Shown here piece by piece: positions 26,311 to 34,148 of a stretch of 64,000 nt of DNA; positions within the stretch are counted from its first letter, which is position 1, and the number at the start of each line of letters is the position of its first letter. Origin of the DNA: JBLUOA01 sp048060095 (GTDB lineage: Bacteria > Pseudomonadota > Alphaproteobacteria > Rhodobacterales > Rhodobacteraceae); the NCBI RefSeq assembly GCF_048060095.1, contig NZ_JBLUOA010000001.1, positions 1,922,001-1,986,000 on the forward strand. The letters are read 5' to 3'. A program made the translations under genes and the position numbers. The notes beneath the pieces are model-generated. The model was given only the letters and a program-made list of their open reading frames with translations. It was not told the DNA's origin and made no database searches.

Positions 26311-27901
26311 CGGGCGCGAGGCGTGCGATGAGCGCGTCGGTGTCGAGGGCTGATGCGGCTCCCGCGACATGGCCGCGTCCGCCAGCCACGCGGGTTTTTA
26401 CGTAGGCGTCAGCGACGGCTGAAGGTGCATGGCGGATCAGGATCGCGGCGGCAAGCAGGGTCGAGGTGCGTTCTGCGAACAGGCGGGCCTCGTCCTCCGG
26501 CACGGACTTTGCCCAGCGGTTTCGATGGTCTTTCAGGGCAGTGTCATAGGCTTGGTAAGCGCCTTTGCTGGCCTCCACCTCTGCAAACAAGGCGGCGCCA
26601 GCGTCAGGGTCGCGGGCCAGTGTGCGCAGGATATCGAGGCATATGACATTGCCCGACCCTTCCCAGATTGAGTTAAGCGGCGCTTCGCGATAGAGCATCG
26701 GCAGGGGGGTGTCATCGGTGTAGCCCATCCCGCCGAGGCACTCCATCGCCTCATAAATCACGTTCGGGCAGCGTTTGTTGTTCAGGAATTTCGCCAGCCC
26801 GACGGCGATACGGGCGAAGGGCGCTTCGTCGTCCCGGTCAAACGCCGCGGCAACGCGCATCCCGAGCGCGAGCGCCCCTTCCCATTCAAGCGCGAGGTCG
26901 GCGAGCACGGTGCGCATCAACGGCTGGTCGATCAGGTGGCGCTGAAAGACGGTGCGCCCGGCGCACCACCAATGCGCCTCGGTCAATGCCGCACGCATGA
27001 GGCCCACCGGAGCGAGCGCGGTATCCAGCCGGGTGTGGTGCACCATCCTGATGATCTGGCGGACGCCGTCGCCCTTCTCCCCCAGCCGTTCAGCCCATGC
27101 GCCGTGATATTCGATTTCGGCGGAGGCATTGGCGCGGTTGCCGAGCTTTTCTTTCAATCGCATCAGGTGGACCCCGTTGCGGGTTCCGTCTGGCAACCAG
27201 CGGGCCACAAGGAAACAGGTGAGGCCACCGGGCGCTTGCGCAAGCGTCAGGAAGCCATCGGACATCGGAGCGGAGCAGAACCATTTGTGACCGTAGAGGC
27301 GATAACCCTCCCCATCCGGCTCCGCCCGTGTCGTATTTGCGCGAACGTCAGAGCCGCCCTGCTTTTCGGTCATGGCCATACCCATCGTCGCGCCAGCCTT
27401 TTCGGACACCGGCGCGATGGTTGGGTCATAGGTGCGCGAGATCAGTTTTGGCCGCCAGAGATCACCAAGCGGACCAGTCAGTGCGGGCACCGCCGCGTAG
27501 GTCATCGTCATTGGACAGGCTGTTGCGGGTTCCGTCTGGCTTTGCAGATAGACCATTGCGGCGTGGGTCAGATGTCCGCCAGCCGCGCCTTCCCACGGTG
27601 CGGCGGCGTAGCCTGCGGAAAGCCCCTGTGTCAGCAGTTGATGATAGGCGGGGTGGAACCGAACCTCATCAAGCCGTCGCCCGCCGCGATCAAACAGCGC
27701 AAGCTCCGGCGCGTGACGGTTGGCGAGGCGCCCGGCCTCTCGGGCGTCTTCCGACCCGATCCAAACGCCGAATTGGTTGAGGGCGCTGCCATCCCCGCCG
27801 TAAGCATCCACATAATCGACGAGGGCCGTATCCTCCGCATAGAGGTTGCGCGAACCGAGTGGCGTCGGCTGATTGAGGGCGTCGGTATCGGCATCGGTCA
27901 T
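26297..27901 (-). CDS. AidB-like acyl-CoA dehydrogenase
   Basis: 534 residues, longer than ordinary acyl-CoA dehydrogenases and matching the AidB branch. Flavin-fold motifs: MGMAMTEKQGGSDVRANTT, YGHKWFCSAPMSDGFLTLAQA, RLKEKLGNRANASAEIEYHGAWAERLG, and near the C-terminus CLGGMGYTDDTPLPMLYRE and WEGSGNVICLDILRTL. AidB is linked to protection from alkylation damage, but homologs may be real acyl-CoA dehydrogenases; which holds here is open. Single gene, divergent from the ftsB-like gene. Confidence 0.88.
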   Translation of the reverse strand: MTDADTDALNQPTPLGSRNLYAEDTALVDYVDAYGGDGSALNQFGVWIGSEDAREAGRLANRHAPELALFDRGGRRLDEVRFHPAYHQLLTQGLSAGYAAAPWEGAAGGHLTHAAMVYLQSQTEPATACPMTMTYAAVPALTGPLGDLWRPKLISRTYDPTIAPVSEKAGATMGMAMTEKQGGSDVRANTTRAEPDGEGYRLYGHKWFCSAPMSDGFLTLAQAPGGLTCFLVARWLPDGTRNGVHLMRLKEKLGNRANASAEIEYHGAWAERLGEKGDGVRQIIRMVHHTRLDTALAPVGLMRAALTEAHWWCAGRTVFQRHLIDQPLMRTVLADLALEWEGALALGMRVAAAFDRDDEAPFARIAVGLAKFLNNKRCPNVIYEAMECLGGMGYTDDTPLPMLYREAPLNSIWEGSGNVICLDILRTLARDPDAGAALFAEVEASKGAYQAYDTALKDHRNRWAKSVPEDEARLFAERTSTLLAAAILIRHAPSAVADAYVKTRVAGGRGHVAGAASALDTDALIARLAPASSF

Positions 27902-28086
27902 GCGATCTCCTCCTCCCCCGAGTTTACCGGATTTGGTGGTCTTTGTGATGGTAGGATTTCACGACCTCAAGGCCATGACTCTGAAAGATTTTTCGCCTGA
28001 TTGGTTAATCGGGGATTCACAAAGCGAATCACCTGTGTCATGGTGCTGTTACCCGCCAGACAAGAGGCTGGAACGAGGCAGAGAAG

Positions 28087-28383
28087 ATGAACCGCAAACG
28101 CCCGACACTCGGTGCCATTCTATATTTCGCCATTTGCTTTTCGCTTGGCGTGTATTTTACGTTTGCGGCTGTTCAGGGCGATTACGGGCTGTTTCAACGG
28201 CTGCAAATTCAAGCTGAAAAAGCCGAATTGCAGGACGATCTGAAAACCTACCAGATCGCGGTGGCCGAACTGGAAAACAAAACCCGCCGCCTTTCGGACA
28301 CCTATCTTGACCTTGATCTGCTAGACGAACAGGCACGGGAAATTCTTGGCATGGTGCGCGCGGACGAAATCGTCATTCCCTGA
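28087..28383 (+). CDS. Septum formation initiator family protein (FtsB/DivIC-like)
   Basis: 98 residues: short cytoplasmic N-terminus, one membrane helix (LGAILYFAICFSLGVYFTFAAV), then a coiled coil (~35-75, with LQIQAEKAELQDDLKTYQIAVAEL split by regular leucines) and a short tail with LLDEQAREILGMVRADE, the conserved end of the family. It would act in the divisome at midcell with FtsL and FtsQ. Upstream of the PDH operon by 100 bp, an order common in alphaproteobacteria. Confidence 0.85.
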   Translation: MNRKRPTLGAILYFAICFSLGVYFTFAAVQGDYGLFQRLQIQAEKAELQDDLKTYQIAVAELENKTRRLSDTYLDLDLLDEQAREILGMVRADEIVIP

Positions 28384-28439
28384 CATCGTGGCGGAGTCGC
28401 CTTTTCTTTCTGTCCACCTTGTGTAAACTCCTCGAAACA

Positions 28440-28463
28440 ATGGTTTAGCGCTGAACTAACCAT
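28440..28463. promoter_or_regulatory. Inverted repeat upstream of pdhA, possible operator
   Basis: ATGGTTTAG and CTAACCAT face each other across CGCTGAA, just 22 bp before the pdhA start. Half-sites match with one bulged base. The spacing would suit a regulator of the PDH operon, but I know no matching consensus. Confidence 0.35.
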
Positions 28464-28484
28464 GCAATCGTCGGGGGATGACCA

Positions 28485-29498
28485 ATGGCTGCAAAGAAAA
28501 CATCCAGGAAACCTAACGTCTCAAAAGAAGAGCTGTTGGAATACTACCGCGAGATGCTGCTGATCCGGCGGTTTGAAGAGAAGGCCGGCCAGCTATACGG
28601 CATGGGCCTGATCGGCGGGTTTTGCCACCTCTATATCGGTCAGGAAGCGGTTGTCGTTGGCTTGGAAGCCGCCGCTGAAGAAGGCGACAAGCGCGTCACC
28701 TCATATCGCGATCACGGTCATATGCTGGCTTGTGGCATGGACCCGAAGGGCGTGATGGCCGAACTGACCGGGCGCGAGGGCGGCTATTCCAAGGGCAAGG
28801 GCGGCTCCATGCACATGTTCTCGAAAGAGAAGGATTTTTACGGCGGGCACGGCATTGTTGGTGCGCAAGTGCCGATTGGCGCGGGGCTGGCCTTTGCGAA
28901 CAAATACCTTGGCAATGATCGCGTGTCATTCGCGTATTTCGGGGATGGTGCGGCCAACCAGGGGCAGGTTTACGAAACCTTCAATATGGCGTCGCTTTGG
29001 GATTTGCCGGTGATCTTCGTAATCGAAAACAACCAATACGCGATGGGCACGTCGCTGCAACGCGCGTCGTCCACGCCTGACCTCTATACGCGGGGCGAGG
29101 CGTTTGGCATTCCGGGCGAAGCGGTCGACGGCATGGATGTCTTGGCGGTGAAGGCCGCGGGCGAAGAGGCCGTTGCCCACTGCCGGGCTGGCAAAGGTCC
29201 CTATATTCTTGAGATGAAGACTTACCGGTATCGCGGGCATTCAATGTCTGACCCTGCGAAATACCGCACCCGCGATGAAGTTAAGAAAATGCGGGATGAA
29301 CGGGACGCGATTGAACACGTCCGCGACCTGCTGCTGCAAGGCAAACACGCAAGCGAAGATGACCTGAAAGCCATCGATAAAGAGATTAAGGCGGTGGTCA
29401 ACGAGGCTGCTGAATTCTCAAAAGAAAGCCCCGAACCCGCTGTAGAAGAGTTGTGGACAGACATCTACGCCGAAGAAATCCCGCAGGAGGCCCTGTAA
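28485..29498 (+). CDS. pdhA: Pyruvate dehydrogenase E1 component, alpha subunit
   Basis: 337 residues. E1 alpha/beta decarboxylates pyruvate with thiamine diphosphate. Seen: YREMLLIRRFEEKAGQLYGMG, the TPP/Mg motif FGDGAANQGQVYETFNMASLW ... IENNQYAMGTS, and the loop YRYRGHSMSDPAKYRTRDEV that contacts the E2 lipoyl domain. First gene of the operon; its TAA overlaps the next ATG (TAATG). Confidence 0.96.
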   Translation: MAAKKTSRKPNVSKEELLEYYREMLLIRRFEEKAGQLYGMGLIGGFCHLYIGQEAVVVGLEAAAEEGDKRVTSYRDHGHMLACGMDPKGVMAELTGREGGYSKGKGGSMHMFSKEKDFYGGHGIVGAQVPIGAGLAFANKYLGNDRVSFAYFGDGAANQGQVYETFNMASLWDLPVIFVIENNQYAMGTSLQRASSTPDLYTRGEAFGIPGEAVDGMDVLAVKAAGEEAVAHCRAGKGPYILEMKTYRYRGHSMSDPAKYRTRDEVKKMRDERDAIEHVRDLLLQGKHASEDDLKAIDKEIKAVVNEAAEFSKESPEPAVEELWTDIYAEEIPQEAL

Positions 29499-29887
29499 TG
29501 CCCCATTTTGAGATTCACGCGACCGACGTCGAAAGAGCCAAGGCATTCTATAGCGGGCTGTTCGGCTGGACGTTCGCGGCCATGCCCGGCGGCGAAGAAA
29601 TGGACTATCACCTGATTGAAGGCGATGAGGTCGGCATGGACAAGGGCGTCACCGCCGGTCTGATGCGCCGCATGGGCGACGCGCCGGAACAGGGCGCCCC
29701 CATTCGCGGGGGAACCATGACGTTCGAGGTTGACGATTGCGATGCGCGATACGAATGGGCGCTGGCAAACGGTGGCGCCGAAGCGCTGCCGCCCGAGGAT
29801 TATCCGGGCATTGGACGCTGCGCTTATGTCGAGGATGGCCAAGGCAATGTAGTTGGGATGATAAAGTCGGATGAAGGGGAGCTTTGA
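29498..29887 (+). CDS. VOC-family (glyoxalase-like) protein inside the PDH operon
   Basis: 129 residues of the vicinal-oxygen-chelate fold: HFEIHATDVERAKAFYSGLFGW at the start and VEDGQGNVVGMIKSDE at the end, with the internal repeat GGTMTFEVDDCDARYEWAL. The start overlaps the stop of pdhA by one base and an AGGAGG site sits before it, so it is clearly co-translated. It is followed after 2 bp by pdhB. Enzymatic role unknown; a small-molecule binding or detoxification role linked to pyruvate metabolism is inference. Confidence 0.85.
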   Translation: MPHFEIHATDVERAKAFYSGLFGWTFAAMPGGEEMDYHLIEGDEVGMDKGVTAGLMRRMGDAPEQGAPIRGGTMTFEVDDCDARYEWALANGGAEALPPEDYPGIGRCAYVEDGQGNVVGMIKSDEGEL

Positions 29888-29889
29888 AC

Positions 29890-31260
29890 ATGGCGACCGA
29901 AATTCTGATGCCCGCGCTGTCCCCGACGATGGAGGAAGGCACGCTCGCCAAATGGCTGGTCAAGGAGGGCGACGACGTATCGTCAGGCGACATTCTGGCC
30001 GAGATCGAGACCGACAAGGCGACGATGGAGTTTGAAGCCGTCGATGAAGGCGTCGTTGGCAAGATACTTGTCACCGAAGGCACAGAGAACGTCGCGGTGA
30101 ATACGCCAATCGCCGTGCTGCTGGAAGACGGCGAGGATGCGTCGGCGGTCGGCGAAAGCTCCCCCACGGCATCGGCAAAGCCTGACGCCCCCGCATCATC
30201 AAAGCCCGAAGCAAAAACCCCCGCCCAGCCAAAGACGGCCACGGTGCAACCCGACTCCGAAGTCCCTGAAGGCACGGAAATGAAGGCAACCACTGTGCGC
30301 GAAGCACTTCGCGACGCAATGGCCGAAGAAATGCGCCGGGACGACACGGTTTATTTGATGGGTGAGGAAGTCGCTGAATATCAGGGGGCTTACAAAGTCA
30401 GCCAAGGGTTGCTGGATGAGTTTGGCAGCAAACGTGTCATCGACACGCCGATCACCGAACACGGATTTACCGGGATCGCGGTCGGCGCGGCCTTTGGGGG
30501 TCTGAAGCCGATTGTAGAGTTTATGACCTTCAACTTCGCAATGCAGGCGATGGATCAGATCATCAACTCCGCCGCGAAAACGCTTTATATGTCTGGCGGA
30601 CAGATGGGCGCACCGATGGTGTTCCGGGGGCCAAACGGCGCTGCGGCCCGCGTCGCGGCCCAGCACAGCCATGACTACGCCGCACTCTACGCCCAAGTGC
30701 CGGGGCTGAAGGTCGCGATGCCCTACTCCGCCGCCGATGCCAAGGGTCTTTTGAAATCAGCGATCCGCGATCCGAACCCGGTGATTTTCCTTGAGAATGA
30801 GATTCTCTACGGGCGTAGCTTTGACGTCCCGGTGATGGACGATTTCACCGTTCCATTCGGACGCGCGAAGATTTGGCGCGAGGGGACAGACGTCACGATC
30901 GTCAGCTTCGGGATCGGTATGCAATATGCCTTGGAAGCGGCAGATCGGCTCGCCGAAGATGGCGTATCCGCCGAGGTCATAGACCTGCGCACCCTACGCC
31001 CGATGGACACCGATACGGTCATCCAGTCGGTGATGAAAACGAACCGCTGCGTCACTGTCGAAGAGGGGTTTCCCGTCGGCTCCATCGGCAACCATATCTC
31101 AGCGGTTCTAATGGAGCAGGCGTTCGACTACCTCGACGCGCCAGTCATCAATTGCACGGGCAAGGACGTTCCGATGCCCTATGCCGCCAATCTTGAAAAG
31201 CTCGCGCTCGTAACCACGGACGAGGTTGTCGAGGCCGTCAACCAAGTCACCTATCGGTAA
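29890..31260 (+). CDS. pdhB: Pyruvate dehydrogenase E1 component, beta subunit with N-terminal lipoyl domain
   Basis: 456 residues. Residues ~1-80 are a lipoyl domain with the lipoylated lysine in EIETDKATMEFE, then an Ala/Pro/Lys linker (~85-130), then the transketolase-like E1-beta domain (REALRDAMAEEMRRDDTVYLMGEEVAEYQGAYK, DTPITEHGFTGIAVGAA, RGPNGAAARVAAQHS). Lipoyl-bearing E1-beta is typical of alphaproteobacteria. A TTG at 29884 is in frame, but the ATG at 29890 is better placed after GGGGAG. Confidence 0.96.
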   Translation: MATEILMPALSPTMEEGTLAKWLVKEGDDVSSGDILAEIETDKATMEFEAVDEGVVGKILVTEGTENVAVNTPIAVLLEDGEDASAVGESSPTASAKPDAPASSKPEAKTPAQPKTATVQPDSEVPEGTEMKATTVREALRDAMAEEMRRDDTVYLMGEEVAEYQGAYKVSQGLLDEFGSKRVIDTPITEHGFTGIAVGAAFGGLKPIVEFMTFNFAMQAMDQIINSAAKTLYMSGGQMGAPMVFRGPNGAAARVAAQHSHDYAALYAQVPGLKVAMPYSAADAKGLLKSAIRDPNPVIFLENEILYGRSFDVPVMDDFTVPFGRAKIWREGTDVTIVSFGIGMQYALEAADRLAEDGVSAEVIDLRTLRPMDTDTVIQSVMKTNRCVTVEEGFPVGSIGNHISAVLMEQAFDYLDAPVINCTGKDVPMPYAANLEKLALVTTDEVVEAVNQVTYR

Positions 31261-31273
31261 GGGGAAAAGACGG

Positions 31274-32566
31274 ATGCCCACAGAAATCCTGATGCCCGCC
31301 CTGTCACCCACGATGGAAGAAGGCACGCTCGCGAAATGGCTCGTCAAGGAAGGGGATGAGGTATCCTCTGGCGATTTGCTTGCAGAAATCGAAACCGACA
31401 AGGCCACGATGGAATTCGAGGCCGTCGACGAGGGTGTGGTTGGGAAGCTACTGGTGACCGAGGGAAGTTCCGGCGTCGCCGTCAACACGCCGATCGCGGT
31501 CTTGCTGGAAGACGGCGAGAGCATGGACGATGTCGACACGTCGGCGAGCGATGGCGGGGCAAAACCCGCACCGACAAAGGACGCCGAGAGCGTCACCAAA
31601 AGCACGCCAAAGGACACGCCTGCACACGCGCCCAAACGCGATGACGGAGATCGGGTCTTCGCGTCCCCCCTCGCCCGCCGGATCGCCGCGGATCGCGGGA
31701 TCGATCTTTCGCAGATCGCCGGGTCAGGTCCAAAGGGTCGGATCGTCAAGGCAGATGTCGAAGATGCAAAACCTGTCGCCAAAGCGGCAAAACCTGTGGA
31801 TAGCGCGGTAACGCCTCAAACCACCTCCGTGCCAACTGTATCCGCCGACACCATCGCCAAGATGTATGAAGATCGTGAGTATGAGGAAATACCCCTAGAC
31901 GGGATGCGCAAAACCATCGCCGCGCGACTGACCGAAGCAAAACAGACGATACCGCATTTCTATCTGCGCCGGAGCGTCCAACTGGACGGGCTGCTAAAAT
32001 TCCGCAGTCAGTTGAACAAGCAACTCGAAGGGCGCGGCATCAAGCTCAGCGTGAACGACTTCATCATCAAGGCCTGCGCCCTCGCCCTGCAATCCGTTCC
32101 GGCGGCAAACGCAGTTTGGGCCGGGGACAGGGTATTACAATTGAAACCGTCTGACGTCGCAGTCGCGGTTGCGATCGAAGGCGGCCTATTCACACCCGTG
32201 TTGAAAGACGCAGAGTCCAAAACTCTATCGACTCTTTCCGCCGAGATGAAAGACCTCGCGACACGCGCCCGCGACCGGAAACTCGCACCGCATGAATACC
32301 AAGGCGGCAGTTTTGCGATTTCAAACCTCGGGATGTTCGGCATCGAGAATTTCGATGCAGTCATCAATCCACCTCACGGAGCGATTCTCGCTGTCGGCGC
32401 GGGTCAGAAGAAAGCAGTTGTCGGGGAAGATGGCGAATTGACAGTGGCAACCATGATGTCATGCACGCTGTCTGTCGATCATCGCGTCATCGACGGGGCG
32501 CTAGGGGCCGAGTTGTTACAGGCAATCGTCGACAATCTGGAAAACCCGATCGCAATGCTGGCCTGA
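31274..32566 (+). CDS. pdhC: Dihydrolipoamide acetyltransferase (PDH E2)
   Basis: 430 residues: N-terminal lipoyl domain almost identical to that of PdhB (~1-80), linker, peripheral subunit-binding domain (FASPLARRIAADRGIDLSQI with GSGPKGRIVKADVE, ~135-170), and the catalytic domain from ~200 with RKTIAARLTEAKQTIPHFYL and the active-site LSVDHRVIDGALGAELL. Start taken at the ATG after AAGGGGAAAAGACGG. No E3 (lpd) gene follows; a convergent cysE does, 5 bp away. Confidence 0.95.
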   Translation: MPTEILMPALSPTMEEGTLAKWLVKEGDEVSSGDLLAEIETDKATMEFEAVDEGVVGKLLVTEGSSGVAVNTPIAVLLEDGESMDDVDTSASDGGAKPAPTKDAESVTKSTPKDTPAHAPKRDDGDRVFASPLARRIAADRGIDLSQIAGSGPKGRIVKADVEDAKPVAKAAKPVDSAVTPQTTSVPTVSADTIAKMYEDREYEEIPLDGMRKTIAARLTEAKQTIPHFYLRRSVQLDGLLKFRSQLNKQLEGRGIKLSVNDFIIKACALALQSVPAANAVWAGDRVLQLKPSDVAVAVAIEGGLFTPVLKDAESKTLSTLSAEMKDLATRARDRKLAPHEYQGGSFAISNLGMFGIENFDAVINPPHGAILAVGAGQKKAVVGEDGELTVATMMSCTLSVDHRVIDGALGAELLQAIVDNLENPIAMLA

Positions 32567-32571
32567 GGGCC

Positions 32572-33414
32572 TCAGCCGGAGTCCGAATTCGCGTCGTCCG
32601 TGGTTCCGCCGACGAGGTTAAGCAGCTGGTCCATCGTCAGCGATGGCTGATCGCACCCGGCCTCTCCAACAATACGCGCCGGAACACCCGCCACGGTTTT
32701 GCAAGGCGGCACGTCCTCCAAAACGACAGACCCCGCCGCGATGCGGCTGCAATGCCCAACGCGAATATTGCCCAGAACCTTCGCGCCTGCCCCGATCAAA
32801 ACACCGTTTTCGATCTTGGGGTGGCGATCTTCATCTTCTTTGCCGGTTCCGCCGAGCGTCACCGAGTGCAACATAGAAACATTGTCACCAACAACCGCAG
32901 TTTCCCCAATCACGATGGAGTGCGCGTGGTCAATCATGATGCCCTTACCGATTTTCGCGCCGGGATGAATGTCGATTCCAAAGGCTTCGGAAACACGCAT
33001 CTGGATGAAATACGCCATATCCCGCCGTCCCTTACGCCACAGCCAGTTGCCCAATCGATAGGCCTGAACGGCCTGAAACCCCTTGAAGAACAACAGTGGC
33101 TGCATAAGGCGGTGGCAGGCCGGGTCACGCTCAAGAACCGCGACGAGGTCGGCCCGTGCAGCACCGGCAAGTGTCTCATCGTCGGCAAAAGCCTCATCCG
33201 CGAATTCCCGCAACAGCTGTTCGGACATTTCGCCCGACCCCAGCTTTAATGAGATCCGATAGGCCAAAGCATGTTCGAGGGATTTATGGTGAAGCACAGA
33301 GGAATGAAGCAATCCGCCAAGCATCGGTTCGTCCCGATGTGCAATCTCGGCTTCCTCACGGATACGTTGCCAGACTGGATCAATCTCAGAAAGTTTTGCG
33401 CGCGTCTCGGCCAT
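32572..33414 (-). CDS. cysE: Serine O-acetyltransferase
   Basis: Acetylates serine for cysteine synthesis. 280 residues; N-terminal helical domain (DPVWQRIREEAEIAHRDEPML, ~10-150), then left-handed beta-helix hexapeptides: IHPGAKIGKGIMIDHAHSIV, GETAVVGDNVSMLHSVTLGG, HPKIENGVLIGAGAKVLGNI, SRIAAGSVVLEDVPP. The long open frame upstream is noncoding; MAETRAKLSEI at 33414 has AAGGAAG eight bases before it. Convergent with the PDH operon, divergent from the DksA-type gene. Confidence 0.94.
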   Translation of the reverse strand: MAETRAKLSEIDPVWQRIREEAEIAHRDEPMLGGLLHSSVLHHKSLEHALAYRISLKLGSGEMSEQLLREFADEAFADDETLAGAARADLVAVLERDPACHRLMQPLLFFKGFQAVQAYRLGNWLWRKGRRDMAYFIQMRVSEAFGIDIHPGAKIGKGIMIDHAHSIVIGETAVVGDNVSMLHSVTLGGTGKEDEDRHPKIENGVLIGAGAKVLGNIRVGHCSRIAAGSVVLEDVPPCKTVAGVPARIVGEAGCDQPSLTMDQLLNLVGGTTDDANSDSG

Positions 33415-33502
33415 GATGTTGTCTTCCTTCATTCGCCGTGCCGTTCTACATAGATAGTCATTCTTCGCCAAGCACAAAGGCCAGAAACGGAAAAACCGGC
33501 AT

Positions 33503-33844
33503 ATGGACGAAATTCGACTGAAAGAGATGAAGTTCCGTTTGCTTGAAATGCAATCCGAACTTGCCGACGAGACACAACGCGGGACCGAAGGAACCAAGAC
33601 GGTGATGCTTGACCAACAATCGGTTGGCCGACTCAGCCGTATGGATGCCATCCAAAATCAGGCGATTGCACAGGCGGCGCAGGCACGGCGGGAACAACTT
33701 AAAAGCCGAATTCAATCAGCGCTTGCCCGAATTGAAGAAGACGAATTCGGCTATTGCGTAGAGTGCGGCGACGAAATCGCCCCTAAACGTCTTGATCTCG
33801 ATCCGACGACAACGATCTGTGTGACCTGCGCGGCCGGGTCATAG
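33503..33844 (+). CDS. DksA/TraR-family zinc-finger protein
   Basis: 113 residues: an N-terminal coiled coil (~1-80, with EIRLKEMKFRLLEMQSELADE) and a C-terminal zinc finger CVECGDEIAPKRL...CVTC. It lacks the long N-terminus of E. coli DksA, so it belongs to the short DksA-like group that enters the RNA polymerase secondary channel. The last 62 bp overlap the oppositely oriented GTA-locus gene. Confidence 0.85.
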   Translation: MDEIRLKEMKFRLLEMQSELADETQRGTEGTKTVMLDQQSVGRLSRMDAIQNQAIAQAAQARREQLKSRIQSALARIEEDEFGYCVECGDEIAPKRLDLDPTTTICVTCAAGS

Positions 33845-34130
33845 ACGCGTTTTCCCCGCGCCAATCGATGATTGCCTGAAAGACCGTCGAAAGACAGTCG
33901 CAATACTCCGGGTCATCCAAAAACGGCTCGGACCTGCCGGACACACCAGCGGCGGACATCAGCGATCCATTACCCCAGAACGGATGGGCCCGACCGTATC
34001 GCTTGCGATATGCATCCGCCGCGTTTGCTTGCCTTAGCATCCGACGGACTGCCACCTCACGCGCGACTTCGGGCAAACCAAGCAAAACAAGCGCCGCCGC
34101 GCGCACGTCACCATACAAGACAGGACGCAT
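33783..34130 (-). CDS. Conserved hypothetical protein next to the GTA remnant
   Basis: 115 residues, no signal or membrane helix. N-terminal half has GDVRAAALVLLGLPEVAREVAVRRML and YGRAHPFWGNGSLMSAAG, the latter resembling small proteins found downstream of GTA g15 in Rhodobacteraceae (memory, not searched). A very strong AAAGGAGG site precedes the ATG, and it starts 18 bp after the fusion gene's stop, so it is the end of that transcription unit. Function unknown. Confidence 0.65.
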   Translation of the reverse strand: MRPVLYGDVRAAALVLLGLPEVAREVAVRRMLRQANAADAYRKRYGRAHPFWGNGSLMSAAGVSGRSEPFLDDPEYCDCLSTVFQAIIDWRGENASMTRPRRSHRSLSSDRDQDV

Positions 34131-34148
34131 AGCCGCCTCCTTTAACCG

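Noticed and set aside
26936..28000. 354-codon plus-strand frame across the acyl-CoA dehydrogenase
   Set aside because: The minus-strand gene has full flavoprotein motifs; the plus frame reads as random composition.
33415..33651. N-terminal extension of cysE
   Set aside because: It would cover the divergent DksA-type gene start and adds Ser/Cys-rich residues unlike serine acetyltransferases; the inner ATG has a ribosome site.
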